Part shown: positions 13,631-24,375 of the stretch, in pieces
How positions within the stretch are numbered: position 1 is the stretch's first letter
How the letters are laid out: every line of letters starts with the position of its first letter
Assembly: GCF_034555935.1 (NCBI RefSeq)
Contig: NZ_JAYDCJ010000003.1
Span: 620,001-684,000 of the forward strand
Direction: 5' to 3'
DNA from: Marinobacter qingdaonensis
Lineage (GTDB): Bacteria > Pseudomonadota > Gammaproteobacteria > Pseudomonadales > Oleiphilaceae
Length of the DNA: 64,000 nt
Program-made: the position numbers and the translations under genes
Notes under the pieces: generated by a model
Seen by the model: only the letters and a program-made list of their open reading frames with translations
Told to the model about the DNA's origin: nothing
Databases searched by the model: none

Positions 13631-13704
13631 GAATGGGGGCCTGCGGCAAGTGTCGCGGGCCGCTTTCGTAGCAACGAGTGTCTAACTTGAGAAGGCAGTG
13701 AGTT

Positions 13705-14568
13705 ATGGCCGTCGGCAAAGAAATACGTAACCAGATTTCCAGCATCAAGAGCACGCAGAAGATCACCAGCGCCATGGAAATGGTTGCGGCGAGCAAGATG
13801 CGTAAGGCTCAGGAGCGCATGCAGGCGACTCGCCCGTATGCCGAGAAGATGCGTCAGATGATCGGGCACATTGCCAAGGCGAATGCTCAGTACAAGCACC
13901 CGTTCATGGTCGAGCGCGAGGTTAAGCGCGTGGGCTATATCGTGGTGTCGACTGATCGTGGTCTCTGCGGTGGTCTGAACATCAACCTGTTCAAAACGCT
14001 TGTCCGTGAAATGAAAGCGTGGAAAGAAAAAGGTGTGGAAACCGATCTGTGCGCCATCGGACAGAAAGGGGCGTCCTTTTTCCGGAGCTACGGCGGCAAC
14101 GTCGTTGCGGCGTTGACCCATCTGGGGGACAACCCGAGCTCTGAAAAACTCATCGGCAACGTCAAGGTTATGCTGGACGCGTTCTCGGAAGGCAAGATCG
14201 ACCGCTTGTATGTGGTCAGCAACGAGTTCGTGAACACCATGACCCAGAGCCCGAAGGTGGAGCAGCTTCTGCCCCTGCCGGAAGGCGAAGACGAAGAAGA
14301 GATCAAGAACCAGTGGGATTATCTCTACGAGCCCGATGCCAGGCAGATCCTCGATGGCCTTCTGCCACGTTTTATTGAATCCCAGGTATACCAGGGTGTG
14401 GTAGAGAATCTGGCATGTGAACAGGCAGCCCGGATGATCGCCATGAAGAGCGCAACTGATAACGCCGGTGGCATCATCGACGAACTTCAGCTGGCTTACA
14501 ACAAGGCGCGTCAGGCAGCCATCACCCAAGAGATTTCGGAGATTGTGAGCGGCGCGGCTTCGGTCTAA
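13705..14568 (+). CDS. atpG: F1Fo ATP synthase subunit gamma
   Basis: Gamma is the central rotor shaft. The 287-residue protein has the paired N- and C-terminal helices of the coiled-coil shaft: an N-terminal [18 protein letters not shown] segment and a C-terminal [19 protein letters not shown] segment. The DRGLCGGLN motif of the globular Rossmann-like part is near residues 83-91. It sits between atpA and atpD. Confidence 0.98.
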   Translation: MAVGKEIRNQISSIKSTQKITSAMEMVAASKMRKAQERMQATRPYAEKMRQMIGHIAKANAQYKHPFMVEREVKRVGYIVVSTDRGLCGGLNINLFKTLVREMKAWKEKGVETDLCAIGQKGASFFRSYGGNVVAALTHLGDNPSSEKLIGNVKVMLDAFSEGKIDRLYVVSNEFVNTMTQSPKVEQLLPLPEGEDEEEIKNQWDYLYEPDARQILDGLLPRFIESQVYQGVVENLACEQAARMIAMKSATDNAGGIIDELQLAYNKARQAAITQEISEIVSGAASV

Positions 14569-14605
14569 AGCGCCCCACAGTCCAACTGGTTTTATTGACT
14601 ACTAA

Positions 14606-16018
<1,413 letters not shown>

Positions 16019-16065
16019 TTTGAGCCGTTGCACTTGTTTCCGGATCGATCAGAGAGGCAACTGAC

Positions 16066-16488
16066 ATGGGTATGACCGTGCATTGTGATGTGGTAAGTGC
16101 CGAAACAAAGATCTATTCCGGATTGATTGAGATGCTGATCGCGGCGGGCTCTGAAGGTGACCTGGGTATTGCCCCGGGTCACACCCCGCTGCTGACTCAG
16201 CTGAAGCCGGGTCCGATTCGGATCATCAAGCAGGGCGGTGAAGAAGAAATTCTTTACGTGTCCGGCGGATATCTGGAGGTCCAGCCCAATCTGGTGACTT
16301 TGCTGGCTGACACCGCGGTTCGCGCCAAGGATGTGGACGAAGCCGCTGCTCTCGAGGCACAGAAAGAAGCCGAGAAAGCACTTGCCAACAAGACCGGTGA
16401 ATTCGAGTACTCCCGTGCCGCTGCAGAGCTGGCCGAGGCTGTTGCCCAGCTTCGGACCATCCAGCAGCTGCGCAACAAAATGCGCTAA
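16066..16488 (+). CDS. atpC: F1Fo ATP synthase subunit epsilon
   Basis: Epsilon binds gamma at the foot of F1 and inhibits ATP hydrolysis. The 140-residue protein has the N-terminal beta sandwich with [14 protein letters not shown] and the C-terminal two-helix arm rich in Ala and Glu (about residues 88-138). It is the last gene of the atp operon. Confidence 0.97.
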   Translation: MGMTVHCDVVSAETKIYSGLIEMLIAAGSEGDLGIAPGHTPLLTQLKPGPIRIIKQGGEEEILYVSGGYLEVQPNLVTLLADTAVRAKDVDEAAALEAQKEAEKALANKTGEFEYSRAAAELAEAVAQLRTIQQLRNKMR

Positions 16489-16517
16489 GCGCTTTCGTTT
16501 CGGGTTTGCCGAACACC

Positions 16518-16596
16518 AAAGCCGCATCCTGAGCGGCCGCAATTCCAACGCCTGGCGTTGGGCTTCGGCCACCCACGGATCGCGGCTTTTTTTGTT
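16518..16596 (+). terminator. Terminator of the atp operon
   Basis: AAAGCCGC (16518-16525) pairs with GCGGCTTT (16582-16589), which runs into a T-rich tail (16588-16596). An inner hairpin of CCAACG/CGTTGG (16545-16561) lies within the loop. The long loop is unusual for an intrinsic terminator, but the T-tail directly after the outer stem and the position 30 bp past atpC support the call. Confidence 0.6.
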
Positions 16597-16633
16597 TTAC
16601 ACCAACTGAATCCAGACATTCCGGGGGTCTGAA

Positions 16634-18007
16634 GTGTCCATGAGCCCGTTACACGTTGTGATCCTGGCGGCGGGCCAGGGTTCGCGCATGAAATCCGAGC
16701 TGCCCAAGGTCCTGCATGCCGTGGCCGGCCGGCCGATGCTGCACCACGTCATCGGCACCGCCAAGCAGCTGGGTGCGGAAAAGATTCACACCGTCATCGG
16801 CCACGGCGCCGACCAGGTTCGTGAGGTCACCTCCGAGCCCTCGGTGAACTGGGTGCACCAGACCGAACAGCTGGGCACCGGCCACGCCGTGGCCCAGACA
16901 CTGCCGGACCTGCCGGATGAGGCCCGGGTGCTGGTGCTGTATGGCGACGTGCCGCTGACCCAGCAGGCGACCCTGGAGGCCATGGTGCAGGAACTGGACG
17001 ACCAGACCCTGGGCCTGCTCACCGTGACCCTGGACGACCCCAACGGCTATGGTCGCATCCTGCGCGACGACCAGGGCCGGGTAACCGCGATCGTCGAGCA
17101 GAAGGACGCCAGCGCCGAGCAGCGCGCGATCCGGGAAGTGAACACCGGGATTCTGGCGATCGCCGCCAAGCACCTGAAGGCCTGGCTGCCGACCCTGTCC
17201 AACGCCAACGCCCAGGGCGAGTACTACCTCACCGACATCATTGCCATGGCTGTGGATAAAGGCCTGTCGGTGGCGGTGTCCCAGCCCAACGACGCCTTCG
17301 AGGTGCAGGGGGTGAATAACCGCCTGCAGCTGGCCGAGCTGGAGCGCTGGTACCAGCGTCGGGAAGCCGATCGGTTGATGACCGAGGGCGCCACCCTGGC
17401 CGATCCGGCCCGGATCGACGTTCGCGGCGAGCTGACCATTGGCAACGACCTGCTGATCGACGTCAACGTGGTGTTCGAGGGTCGGGTCACCCTGGGCAAC
17501 CGAGTCAGCATCGGACCGGGCTGCGTGATCAAGGACGCCGAGATTGCCGATGGCGCCGAGATCAAGGCCCACAGCGTGATCGAAGGCGCCCGGGTCGGGC
17601 CCAAGGCCCAGATTGGCCCGTTCGCGCGGCTGCGTCCGGGCACCGAGTTGGCGGCCGGCACCAAGGTCGGCAACTTTGTCGAGACCAAGAAGGCGGTGGT
17701 CGGTGAGGGCAGCAAGATCAACCACCTCAGCTACGTCGGCGACGCCACCCTGGGGCGTAATGTGAATGTGGGTGCAGGCACCATCACCTGCAACTATGAT
17801 GGAGTTAACAAGTTCCGCACCGAGATCGGCGACGGGGTCTTTGTCGGCTCCAACACCTCGCTGGTGGCGCCGGTTTCGGTGGCGGCGGAGGCCACCATTG
17901 GCGCCGGGTCGACCATCACCCGGGACATCGGCGATGGCGAACTGGCGGTGGCGCGTGGACGCCAGCGCAACATTTCCGGCTGGGAACGGCCGAAAAAAAC
18001 CGATTGA
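16634..18007 (+). CDS. glmU: Bifunctional GlmU: GlcN-1-P acetyltransferase / GlcNAc-1-P uridyltransferase
   Basis: GlmU makes UDP-N-acetylglucosamine, the precursor of peptidoglycan and lipopolysaccharide. The 457-residue length is standard. The N-terminal uridyltransferase domain has [18 protein letters not shown] near residue 11. The C-terminal half is a left-handed beta helix of hexapeptide repeats (about residues 255-440) with the NYDGVNK acetyl-CoA site segment. The start may be GTG 16634 or the ATG two codons later. glmS, which supplies the pathway's glucosamine-6-P, follows after 26 bp. Confidence 0.97.
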   Translation: MSMSPLHVVILAAGQGSRMKSELPKVLHAVAGRPMLHHVIGTAKQLGAEKIHTVIGHGADQVREVTSEPSVNWVHQTEQLGTGHAVAQTLPDLPDEARVLVLYGDVPLTQQATLEAMVQELDDQTLGLLTVTLDDPNGYGRILRDDQGRVTAIVEQKDASAEQRAIREVNTGILAIAAKHLKAWLPTLSNANAQGEYYLTDIIAMAVDKGLSVAVSQPNDAFEVQGVNNRLQLAELERWYQRREADRLMTEGATLADPARIDVRGELTIGNDLLIDVNVVFEGRVTLGNRVSIGPGCVIKDAEIADGAEIKAHSVIEGARVGPKAQIGPFARLRPGTELAAGTKVGNFVETKKAVVGEGSKINHLSYVGDATLGRNVNVGAGTITCNYDGVNKFRTEIGDGVFVGSNTSLVAPVSVAAEATIGAGSTITRDIGDGELAVARGRQRNISGWERPKKTD

Positions 18008-18033
18008 ACAGTTAACAGGCAGGAATAAGCAGC

Positions 18034-19866
18034 ATGTGTGGCATTGTAGGTGCGGTTTCGGAACGGGACGTCCAGGGCATTCTCCTCGAGGGCCTGCGCC
18101 GTCTGGAATATCGAGGCTATGACTCGGCCGGGATGGCCGTGGTGGACGGCGGCAACGTGGTCCAGCGTGCCCGGGAAGTCGGCAAGGTGGCGGCCCTGTC
18201 GGACGCCATCGCCGCCCACCCGCTGTCCGGTCAGCTCGGTATCGCCCATACCCGCTGGGCCACCCACGGCGAGCCGTCCCAGCTCAACGCCCACCCGCAC
18301 ATGTCCGGTGAGCGCCTGGCGATTGTCCACAACGGCATCATCGAGAACTACCAGGAGCTGCGCGAGGAACTGAAGGCCGAAGGCTACGAGTTCACCTCCC
18401 AGACCGATACCGAAGTGGTCGCGCACCTGATCGAAAAGCACTACCGGGCCGCCGGCCAGCTGTACGACGCGGTCAAAGCCGCCATCGCCCGCCTGCGCGG
18501 TGCCTACGCCCTGGCCGTGGTGCACGCCGACGAGCCGGACCACCTGGTGGTGTGCCGGGAGGGCAGTCCGCTGGTGATCGGGGTCGGCATTGGCGAGAAC
18601 TTCATCGCCTCCGATCAGCTCGCGCTGCTGCCGGTGACCGACCGGTTCATGTTCCTGGAGGAAGGCGACATCGCCGACATCCGCCGCGATTCGGTCACCA
18701 TCCACGACCGCGAGGGCACCCCGGTCGAGCGCAAGACCCTGCGTTTTGAGCACGGTTCCGACTCCGCCGAGAAGGGCGAGTACCGTCACTTCATGCTCAA
18801 GGAAATCTACGAGCAGCCCAAGGTCATCAAGGCCACCATGGAAGGCCGGATCACCGACAGCCACGTGCTCGAGCAGGCCCTGGGCACCGACGCCGCCAAC
18901 CTGCTGAGCGACGTCAACCACGTGCAGATCATCGCCTGTGGCACCAGCTACCACGCCGGCATGGTCGCCCGGTACTGGATCGAGGAGCTGGCCGGCGTGC
19001 CCTGCTCGGTCGAGGTGGCCTCCGAGTTCCGCTACCGCAAGCACGTGATCCAGCGCGACACCCTGTTCCTGTGCATTTCCCAGTCCGGTGAGACCGCCGA
19101 TACCCTGGCCGCCCTGCGTCAGGCCAAGCAGGCCGGTTTCCGCGCCGCCCTGGCCATCTGCAACGTGCCGGGCAGTTCCCTGGTGCGCGAGTCGGATCTG
19201 GTAATCATGACCCAGGCCGGGCCCGAAATCGGTGTCGCCTCCACCAAGGCCTTCACTACCCAGCTCACCGCCCTGCTGATGTTCACCCTGGCACTGGCTC
19301 GCCACAACGGCCTGAGCGAGGAGCGGGAAGCGGACATCGTCAAGGCCATCCACCAGTTGCCCGATCAGGTCGACCAGGTGCTGGCGCTGGATGCCGACAT
19401 CGCCGAGATGTCCAAGGCGTTCATGGACAAGAACCACAGCCTGTTCCTGGGCCGGGGTTCCCAGTTCCCGGTGGCCCTGGAAGGTGCGCTCAAGCTCAAG
19501 GAAATCTCCTACATCCACGCCGAGGCCTACCCGGCGGGCGAACTCAAGCACGGCCCGCTGGCGCTGGTGGACAGCGAAATGCCGGTGGTCACCGTGGCGC
19601 CCAACAACGACCTGGTGGAAAAGCTCAAATCCAACCTGGAAGAAGTCCGGGCCCGGGGCGGTGAACTCTTCGTGTTCGCCGACAGCGCCGCCGATGTGAA
19701 GGCGGAGGCAGGCATCCACGTGATGTCACTGCCGTCGGTGCACGAAATCACCGCGCCCATCGTGTACACGGTGCCGCTGCAGCTGCTGTCGTATCACGTC
19801 GCCGTGCTCAAGGGCACCGATGTGGATCAGCCGCGTAACCTGGCCAAGAGTGTCACCGTCGAATAG
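18034..19866 (+). CDS. glmS: Glutamine-fructose-6-phosphate aminotransferase (isomerizing)
   Basis: GlmS makes glucosamine-6-phosphate from fructose-6-phosphate and glutamine. The 610-residue protein begins MCGIVGA, so the catalytic Cys is residue 2 once Met is removed. The glutaminase domain (1-240) is followed by two SIS sugar-isomerase domains with [18 protein letters not shown] and STKAFTTQ. The C-terminal [13 protein letters not shown] is the family hallmark. The 26-bp gap from glmU leaves no room for a glmS ribozyme. Confidence 0.98.
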   Translation: MCGIVGAVSERDVQGILLEGLRRLEYRGYDSAGMAVVDGGNVVQRAREVGKVAALSDAIAAHPLSGQLGIAHTRWATHGEPSQLNAHPHMSGERLAIVHNGIIENYQELREELKAEGYEFTSQTDTEVVAHLIEKHYRAAGQLYDAVKAAIARLRGAYALAVVHADEPDHLVVCREGSPLVIGVGIGENFIASDQLALLPVTDRFMFLEEGDIADIRRDSVTIHDREGTPVERKTLRFEHGSDSAEKGEYRHFMLKEIYEQPKVIKATMEGRITDSHVLEQALGTDAANLLSDVNHVQIIACGTSYHAGMVARYWIEELAGVPCSVEVASEFRYRKHVIQRDTLFLCISQSGETADTLAALRQAKQAGFRAALAICNVPGSSLVRESDLVIMTQAGPEIGVASTKAFTTQLTALLMFTLALARHNGLSEEREADIVKAIHQLPDQVDQVLALDADIAEMSKAFMDKNHSLFLGRGSQFPVALEGALKLKEISYIHAEAYPAGELKHGPLALVDSEMPVVTVAPNNDLVEKLKSNLEEVRARGGELFVFADSAADVKAEAGIHVMSLPSVHEITAPIVYTVPLQLLSYHVAVLKGTDVDQPRNLAKSVTVE

Positions 19867-19897
19867 TTATTTCACTTCAAATCGCCGCTGTAGACGC

Positions 19898-19932
19898 GCC
19901 CACCCTTTCGGACGGGGTGGGCCTGGGTTTGT
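19898..19932 (+). terminator. Probable terminator after glmS
   Basis: GCCCACCC (19898-19905) pairs perfectly with GGGTGGGC (19915-19922) around a 9-base loop. The following sequence has only short T runs, so termination may be partial or factor-assisted. It lies 31 bp after the glmS stop. Confidence 0.5.
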
Positions 19933-20043
19933 CGGATTGGGGATAGATTAGCTACCCTGAATTCTTAGAATAGGCCCATCCCTTGCGAGTGCCCCAATGT
20001 AAAACTGTCGATACGATCAGGATTCCAAAGGGGGAAGAGTAAC

Positions 20044-23000
20044 GTGGCAACATCAACGGCGATTTCTGCCAGACGCGCCTACCGAAAATTTGTCGTTATT
20101 GCTGTCCTTTCCACACTGATCCCGCTCCTCAGTCTGTTGGCCGGTGGTACCTATTTGTACAACCAGGCCCTGGACAACCAGGTCAAATTCCTCCAGGACG
20201 AAGTCAACAATCTGGCCAGGGTGCTGGCGGCCTTCGGTGATGAAGCGGAGCTGCGCCAAGCCTTGCAGAGTCTCGACTCGGCTCGGGGCCTGGGGCAGAC
20301 CGGCGAAGTTTTGGTCGCCGGGCACGACGACGGAGAGCTGCAGTTTTTGGTGGCCCAGAAGTTTGAACAGCGGCTTCAGGACCTCACCGTCGCCCGCAAC
20401 GCCAAACTGGCGGAGCCCATGCAGCGGGCGCTCTCGGGAGAAACCGGCTGGATGACCGGGATGGATTACGATGGCGAGGAGGTGCTGGCCGCGTTTGCCC
20501 CCGTTCAGGGCACGTCTTTGGGCGTGGTGGCCAAGATCGACGAGGCCGAATTCAGCGCGCCCTATTGGGGCGCCGCCCTGTTCATCGCCGTGTTGGCGCT
20601 GCCACTGATGGCGGCGGGCTCCCTGTGGGTGGTGCGTACCGGCAGTGCCGTGTCTGCGGAACTGCGTCGCAAGCAGATCTCTTTGGAAGTCCTGTTGAGC
20701 AATGTCCCTGGCGTGGTCTACCGCACCGACTACGAGCCGCCCCGGGCCCTGGTGTTTGTCAGTGATGGCGTGGAGGAGTTCCTTGGTCTGCGACCGGCTG
20801 AGGTCCTGCAGCGCCGCATGAATTTCTGGAGTCGCATCGACGACGGTGAACGGGTCCAGAAGGAGTTAGAGGCCCAGCTGAGCCAGGGCAAGTCGTACGA
20901 TCTGACCTACCGGCTGCGCCTGGCCAATGGCAGGCAGCGTTGGGTCCGGGACCAGGGCCGGCGTGTTCAGTCGGACTCGGGCGATTACATCGAAGGGTTC
21001 ATGGCGGATGTGGACGACACCATGCGGGCCCTGGAGCGCGTCGGAGTCAGTGAACAGCGGTACCGCGCCCTGTTCGACAATGCCAACGACGGTATCTTTC
21101 TGATGGAAGGCATGGCCTTCACGGAGTGCAATCCGCGCACCGGCGACTTGTTTGGCACCGCTCCGGAAAACCTGGTGGGCAAATCCCCGGTGGACTTTTC
21201 CCCCGACCACCAGCCGGACGGAACACCCAGTGCCGACCGGGCCGCGGAGCTGATTCAGCGCATGGAGACCGAACAGGCCATCCGCTTCGAGTGGCGTCAT
21301 CGCCGATTGGATGGTCAGGAATTCGATGCCGAGGTCAGCTTGTCCAAACTGGTCATCGATCAGCGCACCCTGCTGCTGGCCGTGGTGCGGGACATCACTG
21401 AGCAGAAGTCGTTGGCTCGGGAGAGTGCGGCCCGTCATGCGATCCTGCAGAGCGTGTTCGACAACACCACCGACGCGGTGTTTGTGAAGGATGACGCGGG
21501 TCGTTATCTGTATGTGAACAAGGCCGTGAGCGACCTGACGGGGATTGAACGGGATGCATTCGTCGGCTGCGCCGATCGCGACATCTGGCCGATCGCCAGT
21601 GCCTGGCAGGCCATCGAGCAACAGGATCAGGCCGTGCTTGACGCCGGAAGAACCGAGACCATCGAGGAGGCCAATCCCAACGATCTCAGTCGCAGCCTGC
21701 TCACCACCAAAGGGGTGGTTCGGGATGCGCAGGGGGAACGCATTGGCTTGTTCGGTATTTCCCGGGACATCACCGACCTGAAGGCCACCCACCGGAGACT
21801 TGGGTTCCTGTCCCAGGCCCTGGATCAGGCTGAGGACATCGTATTCGTAACCGACAGCAACGGCTATCTTGAATACGTCAATGGCGCTTTCGAACGGGTC
21901 ACCGGTTATACCCAGACCGAAGCCCTCGGCCGACATGCCAAGTTGCTCAAGTCCGATCAGCACAATGCCGAGTTCTACCAGAAGTTGTGGAGTACTCTGC
22001 GCAGCGGCAACAGTTTCAGTTCAATTTTCATCAATCGCCGCAAGAACGGTGAGCTGTTCCACAACCACCAGACCATTACCCCGGTACTCAGCAACTCTGG
22101 CGAGACCCGCCATTATCTGGCGGTGGGCAAAGACCTGTCCGAGCGATTGAATCTCGAGGAAAAACTCTACCGGGCTTCCTATTTCGACCCCTTAACCAAG
22201 GGCCCCAATCGGCTGATGCTCCGGGAGGAACTGCAGGCCGCCATTGATCACCGGGACTCAGGGCAAACGGTGGCCTTCATGGTCATTGACCTGCACCGGT
22301 TCCAGCGCATCAATGACACCTTTGGCAACAGTGCCGGTGACCGGGTGCTGCGCAAATCCATGGAACGCATCCAGCATCAGGTGGGAGACAGCGCCGTCGT
22401 TGGGCGGGTCGGCTCGGACGAATTTGGGGTCATCCTGCGCCAGGTTGAAAGCCCCTATGAACTGACCCGGCTGGCGGAGAAGATTCAGCACGCGTTCAGT
22501 CACGCCTTCAACATTGAGGGCCGACCGGTGTTTACCCGTGTGAACGTTGGAATCTCGGTGGCACCGGACGACGGTGAAAACGCCGAGGATCTGTTGTTCA
22601 GCGCCGATTCGGCGATGATCGAGGCGAAACAGGCCAAGCCCGGAAGTCATCGCTTTTTCTCCCAGGAATTGCGAAACCGCGCTTCCCGCCGGTTGATGAT
22701 CGAGGACGGATTGCGTGGAGCCGTCGAAAAGCATCAGTTTGAACTGCATTATCAGCCCAAGGTTCTGGCATCAACCGGTGAGACGGTTGGTGCCGAAGCC
22801 TTGTTGCGATGGCGACATCCGGAGATGGGGTGGGTGTCGCCGGGCGAGTTCATTCCGGTTGCCGAAGAGACCGGGTTGATTGTCGAAATCGGGTATTGGG
22901 TAGTCGGCGAGGCCTGCCGAATGGCGGCTCAGCTGCAGAAGGTCGGAAACAGCATTCCTATCGCGATTAATCTGTCCCCCAAGCAGTTTGACGATCCGCA

Positions 23001-23484
23001 ATTGGGAGATGAGATACGCCGTGCATTGGAGAGCGAGGGGCTGGCATCCGATCAGCTTGAGTGCGAGATTACCGAGAGTACCTTTGTCTCAAATGCGGAG
23101 GCGCTCAATACCAACCTGGGCGTTTTACGGGAAATCGGCGTGACTCTGGCGATAGACGACTTTGGCACTGGTTACTCATCGTTGAGTCACTTGAAGCGAT
23201 TACCCGTGTCCGTGTTGAAGATCGATCGTTCGTTTATCCGGGATATCGCGGTGTCCGAGGACGATCAGGCATTGGTGCGCTCAATGGTGGCTATCGCGGA
23301 CAGCCTCTCTCTGACGACAGTCGTTGAGGGAGTAGAGAACGAGCAGCAACTGAGTACGATACGGCGATTGGGCTGCGATGTTGTGCAAGGCTTCTATTTC
23401 AGCCGTGGCTTACCCGAGCCTGAATTCCAGAAGTGGATAAGTGCTGGTGCGGCGGTCAGCGTCCGCCAGGGAGCGCTATACTGA
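20044..23484 (+). CDS. Membrane PAS(x4)-GGDEF-EAL c-di-GMP signalling protein
   Basis: This 1,146-residue inner-membrane protein starts at GTG 20044. Helix 1 (about 17-38) and helix 2 (about 177-198) flank a periplasmic sensor of about 140 residues. Four PAS domains follow (about 215-330, 335-455, 465-580 and 590-710), then GGDEF (about 712-875) and EAL (about 895-1135). The EAL motifs EALLRWRHP and DDFGTGYSSL look intact, so phosphodiesterase activity is likely. The cyclase motif reads GSDEF and the helix before it reads DPLTKGPNR instead of the usual DPLTGLPNR, and no RxxD inhibitory site is seen. The GGDEF domain may therefore be weak or serve as a GTP-binding regulator. It may be transcribed alone; the 177-bp gap upstream holds its promoter. 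Confidence 0.92.
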   Translation: MATSTAISARRAYRKFVVIAVLSTLIPLLSLLAGGTYLYNQALDNQVKFLQDEVNNLARVLAAFGDEAELRQALQSLDSARGLGQTGEVLVAGHDDGELQFLVAQKFEQRLQDLTVARNAKLAEPMQRALSGETGWMTGMDYDGEEVLAAFAPVQGTSLGVVAKIDEAEFSAPYWGAALFIAVLALPLMAAGSLWVVRTGSAVSAELRRKQISLEVLLSNVPGVVYRTDYEPPRALVFVSDGVEEFLGLRPAEVLQRRMNFWSRIDDGERVQKELEAQLSQGKSYDLTYRLRLANGRQRWVRDQGRRVQSDSGDYIEGFMADVDDTMRALERVGVSEQRYRALFDNANDGIFLMEGMAFTECNPRTGDLFGTAPENLVGKSPVDFSPDHQPDGTPSADRAAELIQRMETEQAIRFEWRHRRLDGQEFDAEVSLSKLVIDQRTLLLAVVRDITEQKSLARESAARHAILQSVFDNTTDAVFVKDDAGRYLYVNKAVSDLTGIERDAFVGCADRDIWPIASAWQAIEQQDQAVLDAGRTETIEEANPNDLSRSLLTTKGVVRDAQGERIGLFGISRDITDLKATHRRLGFLSQALDQAEDIVFVTDSNGYLEYVNGAFERVTGYTQTEALGRHAKLLKSDQHNAEFYQKLWSTLRSGNSFSSIFINRRKNGELFHNHQTITPVLSNSGETRHYLAVGKDLSERLNLEEKLYRASYFDPLTKGPNRLMLREELQAAIDHRDSGQTVAFMVIDLHRFQRINDTFGNSAGDRVLRKSMERIQHQVGDSAVVGRVGSDEFGVILRQVESPYELTRLAEKIQHAFSHAFNIEGRPVFTRVNVGISVAPDDGENAEDLLFSADSAMIEAKQAKPGSHRFFSQELRNRASRRLMIEDGLRGAVEKHQFELHYQPKVLASTGETVGAEALLRWRHPEMGWVSPGEFIPVAEETGLIVEIGYWVVGEACRMAAQLQKVGNSIPIAINLSPKQFDDPQLGDEIRRALESEGLASDQLECEITESTFVSNAEALNTNLGVLREIGVTLAIDDFGTGYSSLSHLKRLPVSVLKIDRSFIRDIAVSEDDQALVRSMVAIADSLSLTTVVEGVENEQQLSTIRRLGCDVVQGFYFSRGLPEPEFQKWISAGAAVSVRQGALY

Positions 23485-23521
23485 CTAGGACGACTTCCTC
23501 TACACAGAGGAGGAGAATCCC

Positions 23522-24349
23522 ATGAAGTTATCAACGGCCATTCTGCTGACCGCGCCCCTGCTGGCATTTTCCTGCGCCCACTACTCGCTGGCGGACGAGC
23601 GCAGATCGGTGCTGGTCCCCCTACCTTCCCTGGACGATTTTACCGATGGTGATGGCTGGGGAGTCGGGCTGGGACTTGGCGTTGAGTACGAATCCGAGTA
23701 CGAAGGCTCCGACGAGTTCGATTTTGAACTCGACCCGGCCGGTGCGCTGCAGTGGCGTAGCGGTATACACCTGTACTATTTTGCCGGCGAAGCCCTGGGT
23801 TGGCGTGGACTCGTGTCCGACGCCTGGTTGTTGGAGGCGTCGCTGGGATTTGACGAAGGTCGAGCAGAATCCGATTCCAGTGATGGTGATCTGGATGGCC
23901 TCGGCGATCAAGATGAAGGGGCCGAGGCAGTCCTGCAATTTCGTCGAGACCTCAGCGACCAATGGCGCAACTGGATAGATGGCCGAGTCATCTTCGGCCC
24001 CAACGGCAATCGGGCCTTGATCGGATACGGTCATCGATTCGGCACCCAAACGGACGGAACCGGTTCTGAAATTGCCGTGGTCGCCGTGTTCCACGACAGT
24101 GAGCAAGCCAACAGTGATTTTGGCGTCACGGCGAGCCAATCCTCCGCGTCATCGCTGCCACCCACCGAGCTGGATGGCGGGTATCGATCGATTGGCATCA
24201 ACTACAACTACCGCTTCAACCTGACCCCGCATTGGCAACTGTTTGGCGAAGCCCTGTACGAGCACTACGGCAGCGACATCGCGGATAGCCCCGTGTCTCG
24301 GAACGATTATGAGGCGGAGTTGGGTGTCGGGGTGATTTACGTGTTCTGA
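23522..24349 (+). CDS. MipA/OmpV-family outer-membrane protein
   Basis: This 275-residue protein has a cleavable signal peptide (about residues 1-24, ending SLA). It then shows alternating polar and hydrophobic strands typical of an outer-membrane barrel, with the GVGLGLGVEYESEYEGSD opening of the MipA/OmpV family and a C-terminal phenylalanine (GVGVIYVF) for barrel insertion. An acidic insert of Asp, Ser and Gly near residues 118-135 may be a surface or periplasmic loop. A strong GAGGAGGAG Shine-Dalgarno lies 37 bp after the PAS-GGDEF-EAL gene, so the two may be cotranscribed. The family scaffolds peptidoglycan enzymes in some bacteria; the role here is unknown. Confidence 0.8.
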   Translation: MKLSTAILLTAPLLAFSCAHYSLADERRSVLVPLPSLDDFTDGDGWGVGLGLGVEYESEYEGSDEFDFELDPAGALQWRSGIHLYYFAGEALGWRGLVSDAWLLEASLGFDEGRAESDSSDGDLDGLGDQDEGAEAVLQFRRDLSDQWRNWIDGRVIFGPNGNRALIGYGHRFGTQTDGTGSEIAVVAVFHDSEQANSDFGVTASQSSASSLPPTELDGGYRSIGINYNYRFNLTPHWQLFGEALYEHYGSDIADSPVSRNDYEAELGVGVIYVF

Positions 24350-24375
24350 TCGCGAGCAGGCGATGCAAGCGCGGC

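Noticed and set aside
18008-18033. glmS ribozyme
   Set aside because: Only 26 bp separate glmU and glmS, far too short for the ribozyme.
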